From positions 354,328,582-354,392,581 of the forward strand of contig JBAIZL010000002.1 in the NCBI GenBank assembly GCA_036971475.1: 64,000 nucleotides of DNA. The letters run 5' to 3'. Under the pieces are notes generated by a model, which saw only the letters and a program-made list of their open reading frames with translations, was not told where the DNA came from and made no database searches. This document shows, one piece after another, positions 1-12,279 of this stretch. Within the stretch, counting starts at the first letter, position 1; every line of letters starts with the position of its first letter. This DNA comes from Prosapia bicincta. Its lineage: Eukaryota; Arthropoda; Insecta; Hemiptera; Cercopidae. The position numbers and the translations under genes are program-made.

Positions 1-306
1 AACTTCTACAGTAGCATTGTATATTTAATATTTCTTTCTACTTTGTGAAACGAGTATATAATTTTTACTATGAGAACTTGTGATCACATTTTCTCAAACT
101 GTGACTAACTTAAAGTGTTACAATAACGTAAAATGAAGCTTAATTAGAAACATCTCGCCATAGATGCAAACGATAGCTACAGAATGGGTTACTGGCTGCG
201 TTACCACGACACATACTCAGTATTAGGACTACTCCCGGCTTAGGTTTCTCTCGTTGCATACACGTACATATGAAGTTGCAAACAATAGGCCTATTCAATA
301 CGTTTT

Positions 307-418
307 TATATTCGTTGAATGTTTAATAAAAGTGCTTAGGTTTGTAAAATACAAGCAGAATATATATTCGTTGAATGTTTAATAAAAGTGCTTAGGTTTG
401 TAAAATGCAAGCAGAATA
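307..418. repeat. 56-bp tandem duplication (2 copies)
   Basis: Two adjacent copies of a 56-bp unit start at 307 and 363, each opening with tatattcgttgaatg and closing with caagcagaat. They differ by about one base (aaaatacaag versus aaaatgcaag), so the duplication is recent. No coding content is visible. Confidence 0.9.
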
Positions 419-564
419 AGAATATCATATCAAAAGGGTTAGTTTTATATTAGTCAATGTTTAATTTTGAATTGTTCTAGCCTGTCCGTTTGTTGTATTA
501 TAGTAATTGTTTGAATGAAATTAATGTCCTCTTATAAATAATTAAAACGTAGCCTGTACGAGTA

Positions 565-597
<33 letters not shown>

Positions 598-626
598 CTC
601 TCTCTCTCTCTCTATCTCTCTCTCTC
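565..626. repeat. (CT)n microsatellite
   Basis: A CT dinucleotide tract with interruptions (tttctttc and tctatc). The surrounding 1-2520 is otherwise AT-rich DNA without a recognisable gene. Confidence 0.95.
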
Positions 627-2520
627 ATAACATAGGGTGATATGTTATTGAGTTGTAAGTATTTCAAATACGGCAGTAATATTAATTTGTTATATTTTTA
701 CCAATAAAATAAGTATTAGCTTCTCCAGGAAAACAATGATATAACAAAATTTACATACACAGTGTAAATACAATGTATTGTGTTTGAACTAAGAGTCTTT
801 CGTGCATGACGTTCATGGTAACATCTTTTTAATGCTTTTTAAATTTTTTTCTATGTAGCAATACTATACGAATATAGAGTAGCTTATGGTTATAAACATA
901 TGATTATAAGAGAAGCAAAGATAATAAACTATCCTGTAGTTTATTACCAAAAGAAAAATTGGTATAAATAAAATGTCTAAAATCATGTGCCATGTTGTGA
1001 GGCACTATCTAAACTTTCATTCTAAAGAAGAGAAGTTTAACATTTTTGGCCGATTGGAAAATATTTGAAAGTGCAGAATCGAAACCGGAACGCTTTTATT
1101 TGTTCGTATAGAGCAAAGATAATTACAAAAAGTACAGTTTTTGTTTATAAATAAAAACACAATAATCTTACACAAAGACTGAGCATTGTATTACGGAAAA
1201 ATGTGGAACGTTTTTAACCTAACGTAGTCATCCTTACACAGGCGCCACGCTTAGGGACAGGTGTATCGCTCCTCTTCCGTACATGTCCGCCAATACAGGA
1301 GGTCAAGGGTTGTTAACAAAAACTTAAAAATATGTTGGGCAAAAAGTCCGTTTCTAAGCAACAATTATATATTTAGGTTTTCTTTTAAGAAGTTCATTGA
1401 ACCACTAACAGATTGCGCTTCTACATGATTTCGCGCGTCATTAAGTATTAAAAAACCTAATATGTAACATCAAATGTCAGGAATATACTTTAAATATTGC
1501 ATAAGTAAAATAAGTATCCAAAGAATTAAAACTGACAATACAGTATGAATTCAGACATAAAATTAAGTGAAGCAACAAAATATATGTTACACTTGAAATT
1601 TATAAAACACCACTATCGGGTTAAAGAAGTCAAAAACTGGTTTTATAATACAAGTTAGTTACAATCCAAATTGTAAGTCTCTTTCAAAACAAAGAAGACT
1701 TTTGAGAATAGATTTGTTTCAAAACTCTCTACTGTTTACCGTCTGCAAGTGTAAAACATTTACAGAGATACTCACGCACACACACATGCACGGGCACTCA
1801 GGAGTAAGTTGGGTAGATAAATACTCCTGAATGATCTTTCTTCCATTCCCATAAACCAGGATTTTCATCTGCTCAGGACTAAATGTATAGTTTTATTATA
1901 ACATATAAATCTAAGAAATATAATAATATGTAACAAATATTTACTTCAAGAAATTTCCAGTTATACCAAAGCAAACTTTTACCACCATCTTATTGCAGAT
2001 CAATTGAGCTGGTATAGCTCGATGTTTGCATTGGTTTATCCCAGTCCTTATCCCCCTCCAACTACCTTAATCCTTTAAGGACGAATATATTGATTTCTTA
2101 AAAATATTTGGAAAATTATTTTGCGTTTGACAATTCAATGTCCCCATTTAATCTCTCTTTTCCATCATTTCATAAAGTCGTTGGGAAAAGTAAACGTTGA
2201 AACAGACAAGTGAAGTAAACGTTCGCACGCACAAAACACACGCAAGGAAACGACATTGAAGTAACGTTGTTTTAAAAATTAATAGAACCCCAGAAACATT
2301 CACAGTTGTTTCAAAGGAAACAGGCGTAAAATGCAGCCCCTAAACACACCTGCATATGGTTTGTAAATTTAGCGTCGTCTAAACTCGTATTGCTATACAA
2401 CATATGACCTACATTTGGAACAATAACAAACTTCACCTTTTCACATCTTTTCTACCATTGCATTACTATCTCGGAGACGCGTTAAAATAACAACTTATAC
2501 GCACATTAAAAGTAAACAAA
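627..2520. other. AT-rich stretch without a recognised gene
   Basis: No open frame with recognisable similarity on either strand, no tRNA-like fold and no clear terminal repeats. The only local feature is a short CA-rich patch near 1771-1785. Confidence 0.6.
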
Positions 2521-2523
2521 CTG

Positions 2524-2739
<216 letters not shown>

Positions 2740-3375
2740 TAGAGGAATGGAAGAAGAGAATTCAAATCAGTGATATATATCCACTCACCAATACAAACAC
2801 AAATAAAACTATATCCCAAGGCAGTGCGATCCATAATTTTTCACGCTGATTTATGAACGACTCATACTTTCATCAGGCTTTTGAGTTTTACCAATTATTT
2901 TTATAAAATGTTATTACATTCGCTAAACAACTTTAACACTAAATGTAGGGTAATTAATCACAATTGAGTAAAACTGCTGCGAAACTATTTGAATTTATTG
3001 CTGCGATTGTAGAAATGAATGCTCGATATTTTCTATTATAAAATGCATAATTAAGGCTTTTCCAAAATCCAAATCAATGAATTACCAATAGCTACACCAG
3101 ACTACAAAATTACTTTTGTATACATAGACTACCTAAGGTAAATGTTTCAAGTGCCTAATAAACAATATAATATAATAAGTTATTATAAGTAGCAATGATC
3201 AAAGTCATTATCTTTCTTAAAGCACCACTATGGCTTATAATCTATCTAAGAATTCATCTCAATTCTAGTCGGACAAGAAATGATAAAATCAACGCACTGA
3301 TCGAATAGCAGTACAAGGTCTAGGGCGCTGTGATAACACTTATTTAGTCTACTCTAGTAGACAATATGTAAAGCT

Positions 3376-3378
<3 letters not shown>

Positions 3379-3408
<30 letters not shown>
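3379..3408. repeat. (TA)n microsatellite
   Basis: About 15 uninterrupted TA dinucleotides. Confidence 0.95.
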
Positions 3409-3410
<2 letters not shown>

Positions 3411-4200
3411 CAAACTATAGTAGCTTTACGTGTCCAGCTCTGCCCAATATTTTGAGAGAGCGTGAATCTGGAAGTGACGGATAAATGGAGCACAACTACC
3501 TTGTCAAGTTACTTCTAAGGCTTCTATTAACAAATGGTTTCAGGTTAGGCGCCTTCACAAAACCTTTGGTTCAACGCAATGACCCCATTAGATTCTATAA
3601 CCACCTCGACACCACGCCCCAACCATGGTGTAATTAAGATTTGTATCTCCTGCCAATCTATTCAGGAACACTGGGATATTGATAAAACCTTTCTGGCATA
3701 TCTTTGGTTAGAAAACAAAAGATTAATTGCCACAGCGCGCTAACACCACTCGCCACTAAACCTGAGGCAAGTCCCTTATGTTTACCTCAGCAAACATGGG
3801 TTTTCCATGTCTACATACTTTTCAGTTGTTTACAATCCTTAAATCTAAAATTCCTTTCTATGTATTTTATATGCATTTTTATACAAAGCAAATTTTATCA
3901 TTTTAATTTTAGGCAAAATTTAACAATATCTTTTTCAAAACTTCCCATACGGTACGTTGTATTTTCAAGGAATAGCCTACAGCCCAGAGGCATTGTGTTT
4001 CAGGAGCAAAAGTGGGCGTAACAAAAAAAAATATTTCAAAATAAAACTCCAGCCTTGGATTAAAACTTAGTGACCTACTTGTGTCTTTTCATTAAAAGTC
4101 TTTACATAGCAGAACACAATGAAACCAAATACCCAACTACTCATACATTACAGTAAACACAAGCAACCCACCAACTCACCTTTGCGCACTGCACGATGCA

Positions 4201-4230
4201 GGGGGCTCTGGGGGGCTCTGAGGGGCTCTG
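4201..4230. repeat. 10-bp G-rich tandem triplicate
   Basis: Three consecutive copies of a ten-base unit (gggggctctg, gggggctctg, aggggctctg) form a G-rich island inside very AT-rich DNA. The plus strand carries four or more G-runs of four to six bases nearby, so G-quadruplex formation is conceivable but untested. Confidence 0.8.
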
Positions 4231-6776
4231 GGTTGCTTTCTCAAGTCACCCTCTGCTTAGCTCACCATCAGTTTGCACTGCAAATTTTAATAATAACACT
4301 TTATGTTCCCCTCTATAAACTTACATAAGATTTATGTTCACTATGTTGTATCTGTGATTAAAGTAACCTATAGGAAATATTACCCTTTTACTTGAATTAC
4401 CCTTTGAAAATAAAAAAAAATGTATGGATCGAAAATTATTCTTAAGGATTTTAGTATTGAATTGTCCATTTTCTTACATGTTTTTATATTTATTATTAAT
4501 ACCACATAAAATTTAAGAAATTATCATAATGTTATGCAAACAAACTCTTATAAAATAAACACGCAAAAAAAATTTCAAACAAAAACAAAAGTGTTCTATT
4601 TACAACAAATCGTTTCGAATTTGTGTTATATCGCATCGAATTTTTCTTATTTATACCTTTCTTAAACACGTTTTTTCGGATAAAATTCCTCAAATTTTTA
4701 TTTATGCATAATCTTATGTAAATATTCTTTGTTGTATGATGTAAATGTAAAATTTTGTGTTATTAAAATCAATAAAAAAACTTTATAACTAATATCAAGA
4801 AATATGTGAACAGAATATTTCAAATGATAAATATTAAACTTACAAAGGGTTTTTGCCCACGAGCCATTTATTTTCAAGAAAATAAGAATTTTTTGAATAT
4901 TATAAAATTAAAAATTATGTGTCATAAATATGAATTTACCAATTTAATATAGAAGATAAATTTTTATTATGTCTAATTTGAAAAATAATTTTATGTTTAT
5001 GTAAATGTAATTGATATATATGGAAATTATAAGATTTTAAAATATGAAAAACAACAAGTTATTTAGTGAATTGTTTTGTCAATATAATTGTTTTATTTGA
5101 AAGGATAAATTTTCTTTTTTATTTAAAAAAATAATAAAAATTAAATATGTTATAAAAATCAACAGTCATCCTGAGTCGAATAATCAATAAAAACTGTTTA
5201 GCTTTTTCCAACTAATATGAAAATGATTATTAAATCAGTAAACAAGTTTAATTAATTTTCACTAATTGATAATAGTTAAAGCCTAATGAGATTTATCTAC
5301 TGGCAGATTGTGTTTAAAAGGACACAGGAGCCTTTTAAAATAGATAATTTAAACACGATCATATTTTGCACGTTTCCTTGCTGTCTCTGCAGATCATCAT
5401 CAGGTGGTAAGACTCTGTGAATATTTTGTGTATTATTTTAAATGTATTTCGTTCCAGCTGACTATTGAAATGACATGTGTGACTATATCTAGACCCTACA
5501 TTATTGATAAACCAATTTTGGGGAGTTTATACTTATTTTAAATAGTAGTCAGCGGGAATAGGCTTGTTTTGGGCGTGGCCCTATGAGTGGGAAATATACA
5601 CGTAACTCAGGGTTTTTAGCACGGTTTAACAAGGGGGGTGATTGGCAGATGTTTGGTTTGTTTGTAAGTAAGTTTTTTTAAACAACGAAATTTTGGTATT
5701 CTGCGAGAAGGGAAATACAATAAAAGGGGAGGGACGTTGCAATTAGCAAAAGCCTTTGTATCGATGCACTTGGGCTATTTCACTTTTTGTCCCTTCCCAT
5801 GTAGAAACGTGATTCTCTCCCTCACAACTGCCTCTTACCTCCCAACATTTCTCACTATTCTTATATATCTTCCTGTATACATTCCTTTCCACTGCTTTGT
5901 TCCCTTTCATTGATACCAGGCAATACAAGTCTAGCCTAAAAGTATGTACAAGTTGAATGTAAGAAAATATTTCAACCATTTATTTAGATTTTAACCCTAA
6001 AGTTAAAGGTTTCACAGATAATGCTCAAGCAAACATAGATCCTAATTAAATGGCTTGGTATTTTTCTTAGAATATATAAAAGTATTTTATATTTCCTTTA
6101 AATTTATTTTTTTAGTAAATTTGTGATGAATGTAGAACACCTTTCGACCAATACAGATTTTATCAAGAAGATTATTTTGAAGCATAAAAGGTAGTTAAAT
6201 TTAAAATGCCATAATTATGTGACTTTTAGTGTTGTAGTCATGTTTCACGGCGATAGATACTGCCTGTTTCTTATTTAGAAGACGTTTCTCTTATTTCTGC
6301 ATTTATTTCATCATTCCTTCCAAATTCTGTACATTTTTTTTACTTCGTTATAATTACCGTTTCATTGACTATTCCCACTAAAAATTTCTTCTACCAGTAG
6401 TGTCATATAGAATATCGTTTTTGTTTAAAAATTATTCAAGTTTTCAAATATTTCCATAAAGCATTTATCATTTCCCTCCAATCAAGTATTCTTCTCGCTA
6501 CATACTTCTCGACAAATATTACTTTCTTGCAGGTCTCTTTAAACACGTTTCTAAAAATACGTATTTTCTCTCATTTTCTGGAAATAGTGTCTCTGGAAAA
6601 CAAAAACACATTTTCTTACAATGAAATAGTCTTTCTCTGTCTGTGTTTCCAGTTTCTTCCAACTCTTTTTCTTTTTTATCCCACCCCTTACTGTTTCTGT
6701 TTCTTCCGCTTTCTCTCCCCTTTTTACTCTGTATTACCGTCTCTGTCTTTTCCTTCAATGCTTCTTTCTGCTACCC

Positions 6777-6808
6777 TGTCTCTCTCTCTCTCCGCCTCTC
6801 TCTCTCAC
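6777..6808. repeat. (CT)n microsatellite
   Basis: An interrupted CT tract within a wider pyrimidine-biased stretch (about 6590-6830). The open frames on both strands here are low-complexity products of this bias. Confidence 0.85.
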
Positions 6809-7104
6809 TTTCCCTTTAATATCGGGAATTAATTTTATCTTCATCATTAGGATGAAGATGGCTCTTTTAAAAACGAAATATTTGTGCAATATTGACTGCT
6901 GTGCGATATTTGTAGTGAAACAGCAGAATATAATTAAACAACACTTCCAATTTAATAAAAATGAAATAAATAAAGGGGAAATTTTGTTGTAAATAAAGAA
7001 ATGTGCACAGGAATGCAAATATTTAGTTTGATTAGTTGGAATACGTGGAGAGTATGTGGAGCTCTTCGTCAGGAAAGTGAAACGAAGGCATTGTTGTGAG
7101 GACT

Positions 7105-7640
7105 TTATCATTGTATTGAAGGGATACAAGGGCTGGCGATGGCCTGATGGGTAATCGTAACTTTATCGTATAGACATAGAGAACAGGTGAAGGAATCTGC
7201 GAAGTCCAATCGATGTAAGCCGTTTTATAAGGCCTAATGAAGCTGGATAAGGTAAATAGTGACTTTCTTGAAAAGTTTTATAACCAGGTTAAGCGAGCTT
7301 GTCTGCTTAATCCATTATAAAACAATCTCTTGTCTGTGTAAAAGTTGGAATAACCTGCAACGCTGAAGTAGAAAGAAAGGCCAATTTATTTGTATCGGTG
7401 CAAGTTGAAAGCATTTTTGAGGCATAACAAATGGCTGAAACTTCGCCTTTAAAGTGGTAAACTTTCTGGCAAGGTGGATGAAGGCTGTATAGAGTCCAGC
7501 CCCGCTGGTCTCTGCGGTGGTATATCCGTCCTTGTAAATGTGAGTCCATTCGACGTAAGGGTAGTTGTTAGCCATTATGTGTAATGTAGTTGGCTTCAAG
7601 AGACGGTGCAGTGTTCTGCCAGGCAGCACCGGATTCACAG
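7105..7640 (-). pseudogene. LINE ORF2 3' end: RNase H-like region and Cys-motif tail, degenerate
   Basis: Read on the minus strand, about 7560-7470 encodes a segment with W-T-H-I-Y-K-D-G-Y followed by AETSGAGLY. This matches the first catalytic block of LINE RNase H domains (W-x-x-x-Y-T-D-G-S ... A-G-A-G), with the usual TDGS read here as KDGY. Past several stops, about 7230-7110 encodes an LHR-like segment (GLHRLDFADS) followed by TCSLC and a downstream H and C. That matches the family's C-terminal H-R-x-x-x-x-x-S-x-x-C-x-x-C ... H ... C motif. The order is right for a Jockey/R1-type ORF2 terminus. Stops and frameshifts make it non-functional. It shares its architecture with the larger LINE at 29.86-32.23 kb but looks more decayed and probably belongs to another family. 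Confidence 0.65.
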
Positions 7641-7644
7641 GAGT

Positions 7645-8780
7645 ATCTGGCGTCTCCCGAGGGATATGAGGGCATCAAATGTGCTGTCGCTTTCCTTGAT
7701 TGGATGAGACATCTCCTAAAGAACGAGAGCTTTCGGTTGGGACCTATTTTGAGTTTTAAGCGGACATTTGCAGAGCGGTACGTTTTCTCAAGGTTTCCGA
7801 CCTAGCATGACCTTTCAAAAAATTTCCGTAATAACTAAATGTAATTATAAAACTTACACAAATATTTATTCCACTGCATCCAATTAAAAAACGTACAACC
7901 AGTAAGCATACACTACATTCACATTGCCATGGTTAATTAAAGACATATTGAGTCATATTTTGTTAGACTAAAAGCAAAAATATGAAGCATGAAATCATTT
8001 GGAGTCTTAGTAAGTTTTAATCAAATTAGTTATAACAAAATACATCCCAGACAGGCTATATGACGGCAATCACAAATAAACCATTGGGAAAGTCAGGTTA
8101 GGCCTAAAAACTAATAGATATACTTGATGTCGACATTTACTCGCGCGAAAGTCCGCATATCTACCTTATGTAGGCCTACGCTTCGGTTAAACGGTACGTA
8201 TCCAAGGTTTCTATCTTCTTGATGGAAATGTACATATTGTACATATTATTATATATAAAACAACATCGCAATATTAAATTATTACAACTAAATAAATGCC
8301 ATAGAAAATTACTTTAAAATTAGTTGATGTCGTGTATTTTTTACCATTGGCCAAAGTATTTGATTCGGTTCACTTTTTCTAGTTCACTTAATTATATTTT
8401 CAAATGACAAATAACAATCTTTTCGCAGTGCTAATACTACAGCAAACCGACACTGTGGCCGTTTGTTGTATTCAGTAATGTCGTGCATTTCTCTAAGATA
8501 AATGTAAATAACTGGACATTTAAAATGAGTAGAAACGAACTATCAAAACGTTCACTTTAAGCTATTTTTTTTCAGTAATTTTAATTTTATTAATCACGTA
8601 AACAATAGTTTATGACCATCCGAACTTTAAAATTAGTAAATTTGTTAAAACCTAGTGAGACACAACGTTTTCGATCGCTATGTGTCGATCTTCATCAGTG
8701 TATTCTGCTTGGAGATGTTGGGTTAAGCGGGAACGGTTTTAAAGGTGGGTTTTCGATAGTATCAAAGAGTGTGTTTGATT

Positions 8781-8814
<34 letters not shown>

Positions 8815-8978
8815 AATATGTATGTCTGCAATCTTTAGCTTTACCTGACAGTTTAATATGGTATTTATATTGTTTATAAATATTGTATTATGTGACAATA
8901 TCTATTCAAATATCCAACTTTAAAGCAGTTTTTGATGAAGACATGCTCACCTAGTTGTCAAGCGCATACCCGAGAATA
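7645..8978. other. AT-rich intergenic stretch
   Basis: No recognisable coding. The segment around 8650-8760 has a tcttcatcagtg motif and moderate GC, followed by a (TA)n tract. This resembles the tails of some retroelements but cannot be assigned. Confidence 0.45.
8783..8811. repeat. (TA)n microsatellite
   Basis: About 14 TA dinucleotides, directly after the moderate-GC segment at 8650-8780. Confidence 0.95.
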
Positions 8979-9131
8979 ATGTTCGTTTCTATTCTCGAGG
9001 TGATTCCTGAGGACGATGAAGAAGAAGAGGAAGCGAAAATAGTTTATAAGAAAGCTGCAATATTTTCTACAATTGATTCTGCACTATTTCCGCTTAGGAT
9101 TGAAGTGCCTGCTTTCTACAGGTCTCAGTAG
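8979..9131 (+). other. Short acidic open frame, unassigned
   Basis: A 50-codon frame starts at ATG 8979 and stops at TAG 9129-9131. Near its N-terminus it has an acidic patch (PEDDEEEEEAK) followed by a mixed hydrophobic segment. No domain is recognised. It could be an eroded exon, a transposon fragment or chance. There is no promoter or splice evidence. Confidence 0.15.
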
Positions 9132-9265
9132 ATTAGTAAGTAACTTTTTATTTGTTCTTTTTTTATATAAATTGTAAATTCTATTCTTACTTACTTTATT
9201 TAAAGCTTACATCTGCTCACGCACAAATGCCAGTGTTCCAGTCAGCTACAAGTTCTAAGTCATAC

Positions 9266-9268
<3 letters not shown>

Positions 9269-9309
<41 letters not shown>

Positions 9310-9342
9310 CATCTCTCTATTCCTCTCTCTCTCTTTCTCTTA

Positions 9343-9381
<39 letters not shown>
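9269..9381. repeat. (CT)n microsatellite
   Basis: A long CT tract with ttt and tcc interruptions. The Ser-Leu open frame across it is a repeat artefact. Confidence 0.95.
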
Positions 9382-9383
<2 letters not shown>

Positions 9384-11740
9384 GGGGAAATGTGGAAATT
9401 TTACACGATATCCTATAGGTTAGGAAAAATGTTTGTATAATATTTGAACTGTAAGAGATTGTAGCAAACTGTCGCAAACAAAGAGCAGTCAGTTGTAGAA
9501 CTTTCGGCAAAAAAGGGCTACTGTGCGTACCTGGTATACCATAAATGATAATATACTTCGAAAGCCTACGTAGTAGGGGAAGTGAACTCGATCAATGGAG
9601 AGGAGAGTTAAGTTCGACGTCGAGAGACCTTGCGATTTATGAAGAAAAAGTTCTACAAATGCATTAAAAAAGTCCAACTAACACCTACGGCTTGAGAAAT
9701 TTTCAGAATTTCCTACCGAAGACAAAGATAAGCCGAAACAGGATTCGTTCTAATAAGAAAGAAGAAAAATTAGCGCCATAAGGTAGCCAATAATATTTGA
9801 AGAGGATGAAACCCGTATGGAAGCTACCCAAAGGAAACACGAGTTAGTCAAATGCCAGGATTCGAGGACGTGACAGGTTAATTTTAAACAAGTTCTAAAT
9901 TAAAATGAAAAAAAGTAAACTCGCTAAATAAAAGTAGTAAGTGATATTAGTGAGGGGAAATAAGGTTTACGTACTGTATAGAAGCATTTCGAGAATAGGA
10001 GATTGAAGTAAAATAAGAGAAATATTAGTATGTGGCTGGGCGATCAAGTGAAGTGAAACAAGAAACCATGCTAGAGATATTTCGTTAACAACGAAAACTA
10101 TTAACTTATCTTAAGTTAAAAACTAACTTTTCATAAGCTAACTTAAGTTATACAATTTTCAATAATTTCTTTAAGAAATAATGAATTTCAAACATAAACT
10201 TTATAAAACCAAGCTCAGTACCCTATATACGCCTCAAGATAATTAAGTGCAATTTTATACGATTTTATTAGTAGAAAGAATAATTATAAAAGTTTTGATG
10301 CATATCCACAAATTAGAGCTGGGGAAGTTTAACTATGTATAACTACCTGTAAATGTTACAACTTTGAACTCAAAATTAAAGTAAAGCTGTCATATTAAAA
10401 AAAAATTAGCTGTATATTAGTTTCATTCCCATAGAGTCAAATATCCTGTAGTAGCCTACATCTTAAGTAAACTGCAATACTCATGTAAGCATTTCTATAC
10501 AACTTCCAATTGACATTGCATGAGAAAGGTTAATGTAAATAATTTTATTTTTATTTACAGACCTAAATATCCATTTATCAATTTCATTGCCATCTATGTT
10601 TCTGAATATCTATCTAATGTTATCTATTTATCATTTTCACTACTACTATATGTTTACATATTAAATTGTATTTTTTCAGAAGCGTTATTTCGGCTTCATG
10701 GTTTTTAACATCTGGTTGAGGTGAGCAAACATTTTACTTTAAACTAAGTACGTTTAGGAACCCAGCGTGGACTCTATATCTTGCGTATACGTTTATAGAC
10801 TAGCCTTTAGCCTTATTGCCTTCAGTAGCTTCTAGTTGTTTAGTATGTACTCTTGCGACTTATCAGACACAATTACAACCTGTGGGATATTGCCGCTTCC
10901 ACCCACATAGATATAATGTTAGCACTGTAGTAATCACAATATTAAAAGCAATATAGAAAAAATATTTTTTAAAGTCATTCCTACTGAGGTTAACAAAGAA
11001 AAATGTTAATTTAGTTTTTTTTAAATTTATAGTGACAATTATTATAAATATATACATAGATATGTTTGAATCACAATATTAAGAGGCAAAATAGAAATCG
11101 AATTTCCTTGCAATTTTTCATTTCCTTCTCTATACAGTATATGGTGATGGACTATAACTTTTGTTTGTTACTATTTATTTGCTTTCTTTTTATTCAGTTT
11201 CTAATTTATGAAGCTGTTGGGGGGTCTAAAACTTCTCATTCTATCCATCTCTTGTAATGCTTCATTTTTGCAACGAACATTTCTCTTATAAATTCATATA
11301 CATCCTATGTATTGAATTTCTAGCTATGGGATTGTTACCTCAATGCCTCAGAACTGGATTTAAAACACGTAGTCATTCAGTTTAAACGCGTCCAAGATAT
11401 CAACATTTACATATTTAATTAATAAATAAATATTTGAAAAATTGTAATAACATAAATTGCCATCCACTAAGGGTTGAAAAAAATTATTTCATTGGTTGAA
11501 AAAAAAAGTATTTTTATTAAAAAGACAGTCTTCATCATGGGCGAAACTAATTAGTTCAGTGAATAGTCTAAGCTATAACTAATATGTCTAAACTGGTGTA
11601 AGTATAGTGTTAGTAAATTGTTATAATTTTAACCGTATTTTTGAAGTTTACATGTTATATTAGCAATACTCACTGATGATGACTTTGCCATCTAAACTCA
11701 CTAAAGAATTAATTATTGACTGTGTGTTGGTGTTCGTTAG
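9382..11740. other. AT-rich intergenic stretch
   Basis: No recognisable gene on either strand. Several short AT-rich inverted repeats occur (for example 10095-10150, with repeated ttaagtta and taacttaag), but they are expected at this composition. Confidence 0.5.
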
Positions 11741-11742
11741 TA

Positions 11743-11970
11743 CAGCCTCGTCTTATCCGAACGTCCCTTATCCGAAACCCGGGCTAAATAGGCCAAACAG
11801 GGTTGTTCCGTTATTTTTACGTCAACGCGGTAAACTTGAGGTTGTTGTGTTAGAAAATACAACTACTGTGATATTTTACAGTGGAACAGGTTTTAGGTAG
11901 CTTTACTTGATGTAATATACATTAATATACTTAGCACGGCTTATCCGAAAAGGGTCCGCTCCCATTATGC
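11743..11970. mobile_element. Possible pogo/Tigger-like DNA transposon remnant (left terminus only)
   Basis: After a TA dinucleotide (11741-11742) the sequence begins cagcctcgtcttatccgaac and repeats cttatccgaa about 20 bases on. A further cttatccgaa occurs at 11940-11949. Termini that start CAG, carry a CCTCG block followed by TTATCCGAA, and sit at a TA target are typical of pogo/Tigger-type elements. I did not find a matching inverted terminus ending in CTG-TA on the right, and no transposase is visible. It is therefore at most an eroded non-autonomous copy. Confidence 0.35.
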
Positions 11971-12188
11971 AGGAGTTTTATTGTATTTTGTTATTACGTT
12001 CTCTCCCTGCAACCATCCGGGATGATTTCAACACCTGATCAGAGCATAGCATACTTTTACAGCGCGAGACAATTAGCAACCATTGTAAGAACTTGAGTGG
12101 CGTTTGGCATTAACAAGAACATATGAAGATAGTTTTGTATTTTATATTGTACGCGATAAGAGAAAATTTTAGGATGCCGATCAGGAAT

Positions 12189-12279
12189 GTAGCCAGGGCA
12201 ATGGTTTGGAGGGGGGCACAACCCGAAGGATCAGGTTGCGGAGCACCCCTCTTGAAATCATAGCCCCTGGTTAAGCTAC
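12189..12279. repeat. Imperfect fold-back (about 90 bp)
   Basis: The segment begins gtagccagggcaatgg, ends cccctggttaagctac, and its two halves are imperfect reverse complements. Short arms gcacaacc and ggttgc flank the middle, and a G-rich half (ggaggggggca) faces a C-rich half (gcacccctc). By eye about 70-75% of arm positions pair. It may be a small MITE or the inverted terminus of an eroded element. Confidence 0.5.

Larger units (their letters stand above)
2840..7100. other. AT-rich intergenic stretch
   Basis: Very AT-rich DNA, especially 4330-5300, where poly-A and poly-T runs dominate. It contains a (TA)n tract, a short G-rich triplicate and a CT tract, listed separately. I found no open frame with a recognisable domain. 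The region near 5390-5410 has a catcatcaggtgg motif of the kind found in retroelement 3' tails, but nothing around it supports an element. Confidence 0.5.

Noticed and set aside
6519..7129. Frames of 79-124 codons on both strands
   Set aside because: They come from a pyrimidine-rich low-complexity stretch and its complement; no recognisable domain.
7590..7805. 71-codon plus-strand frame
   Set aside because: Overlaps the antisense LINE remnant and has no domain of its own.
9152..9418. 88-codon Ser/Leu-rich frame
   Set aside because: Translation of a (CT)n tract, no domain.
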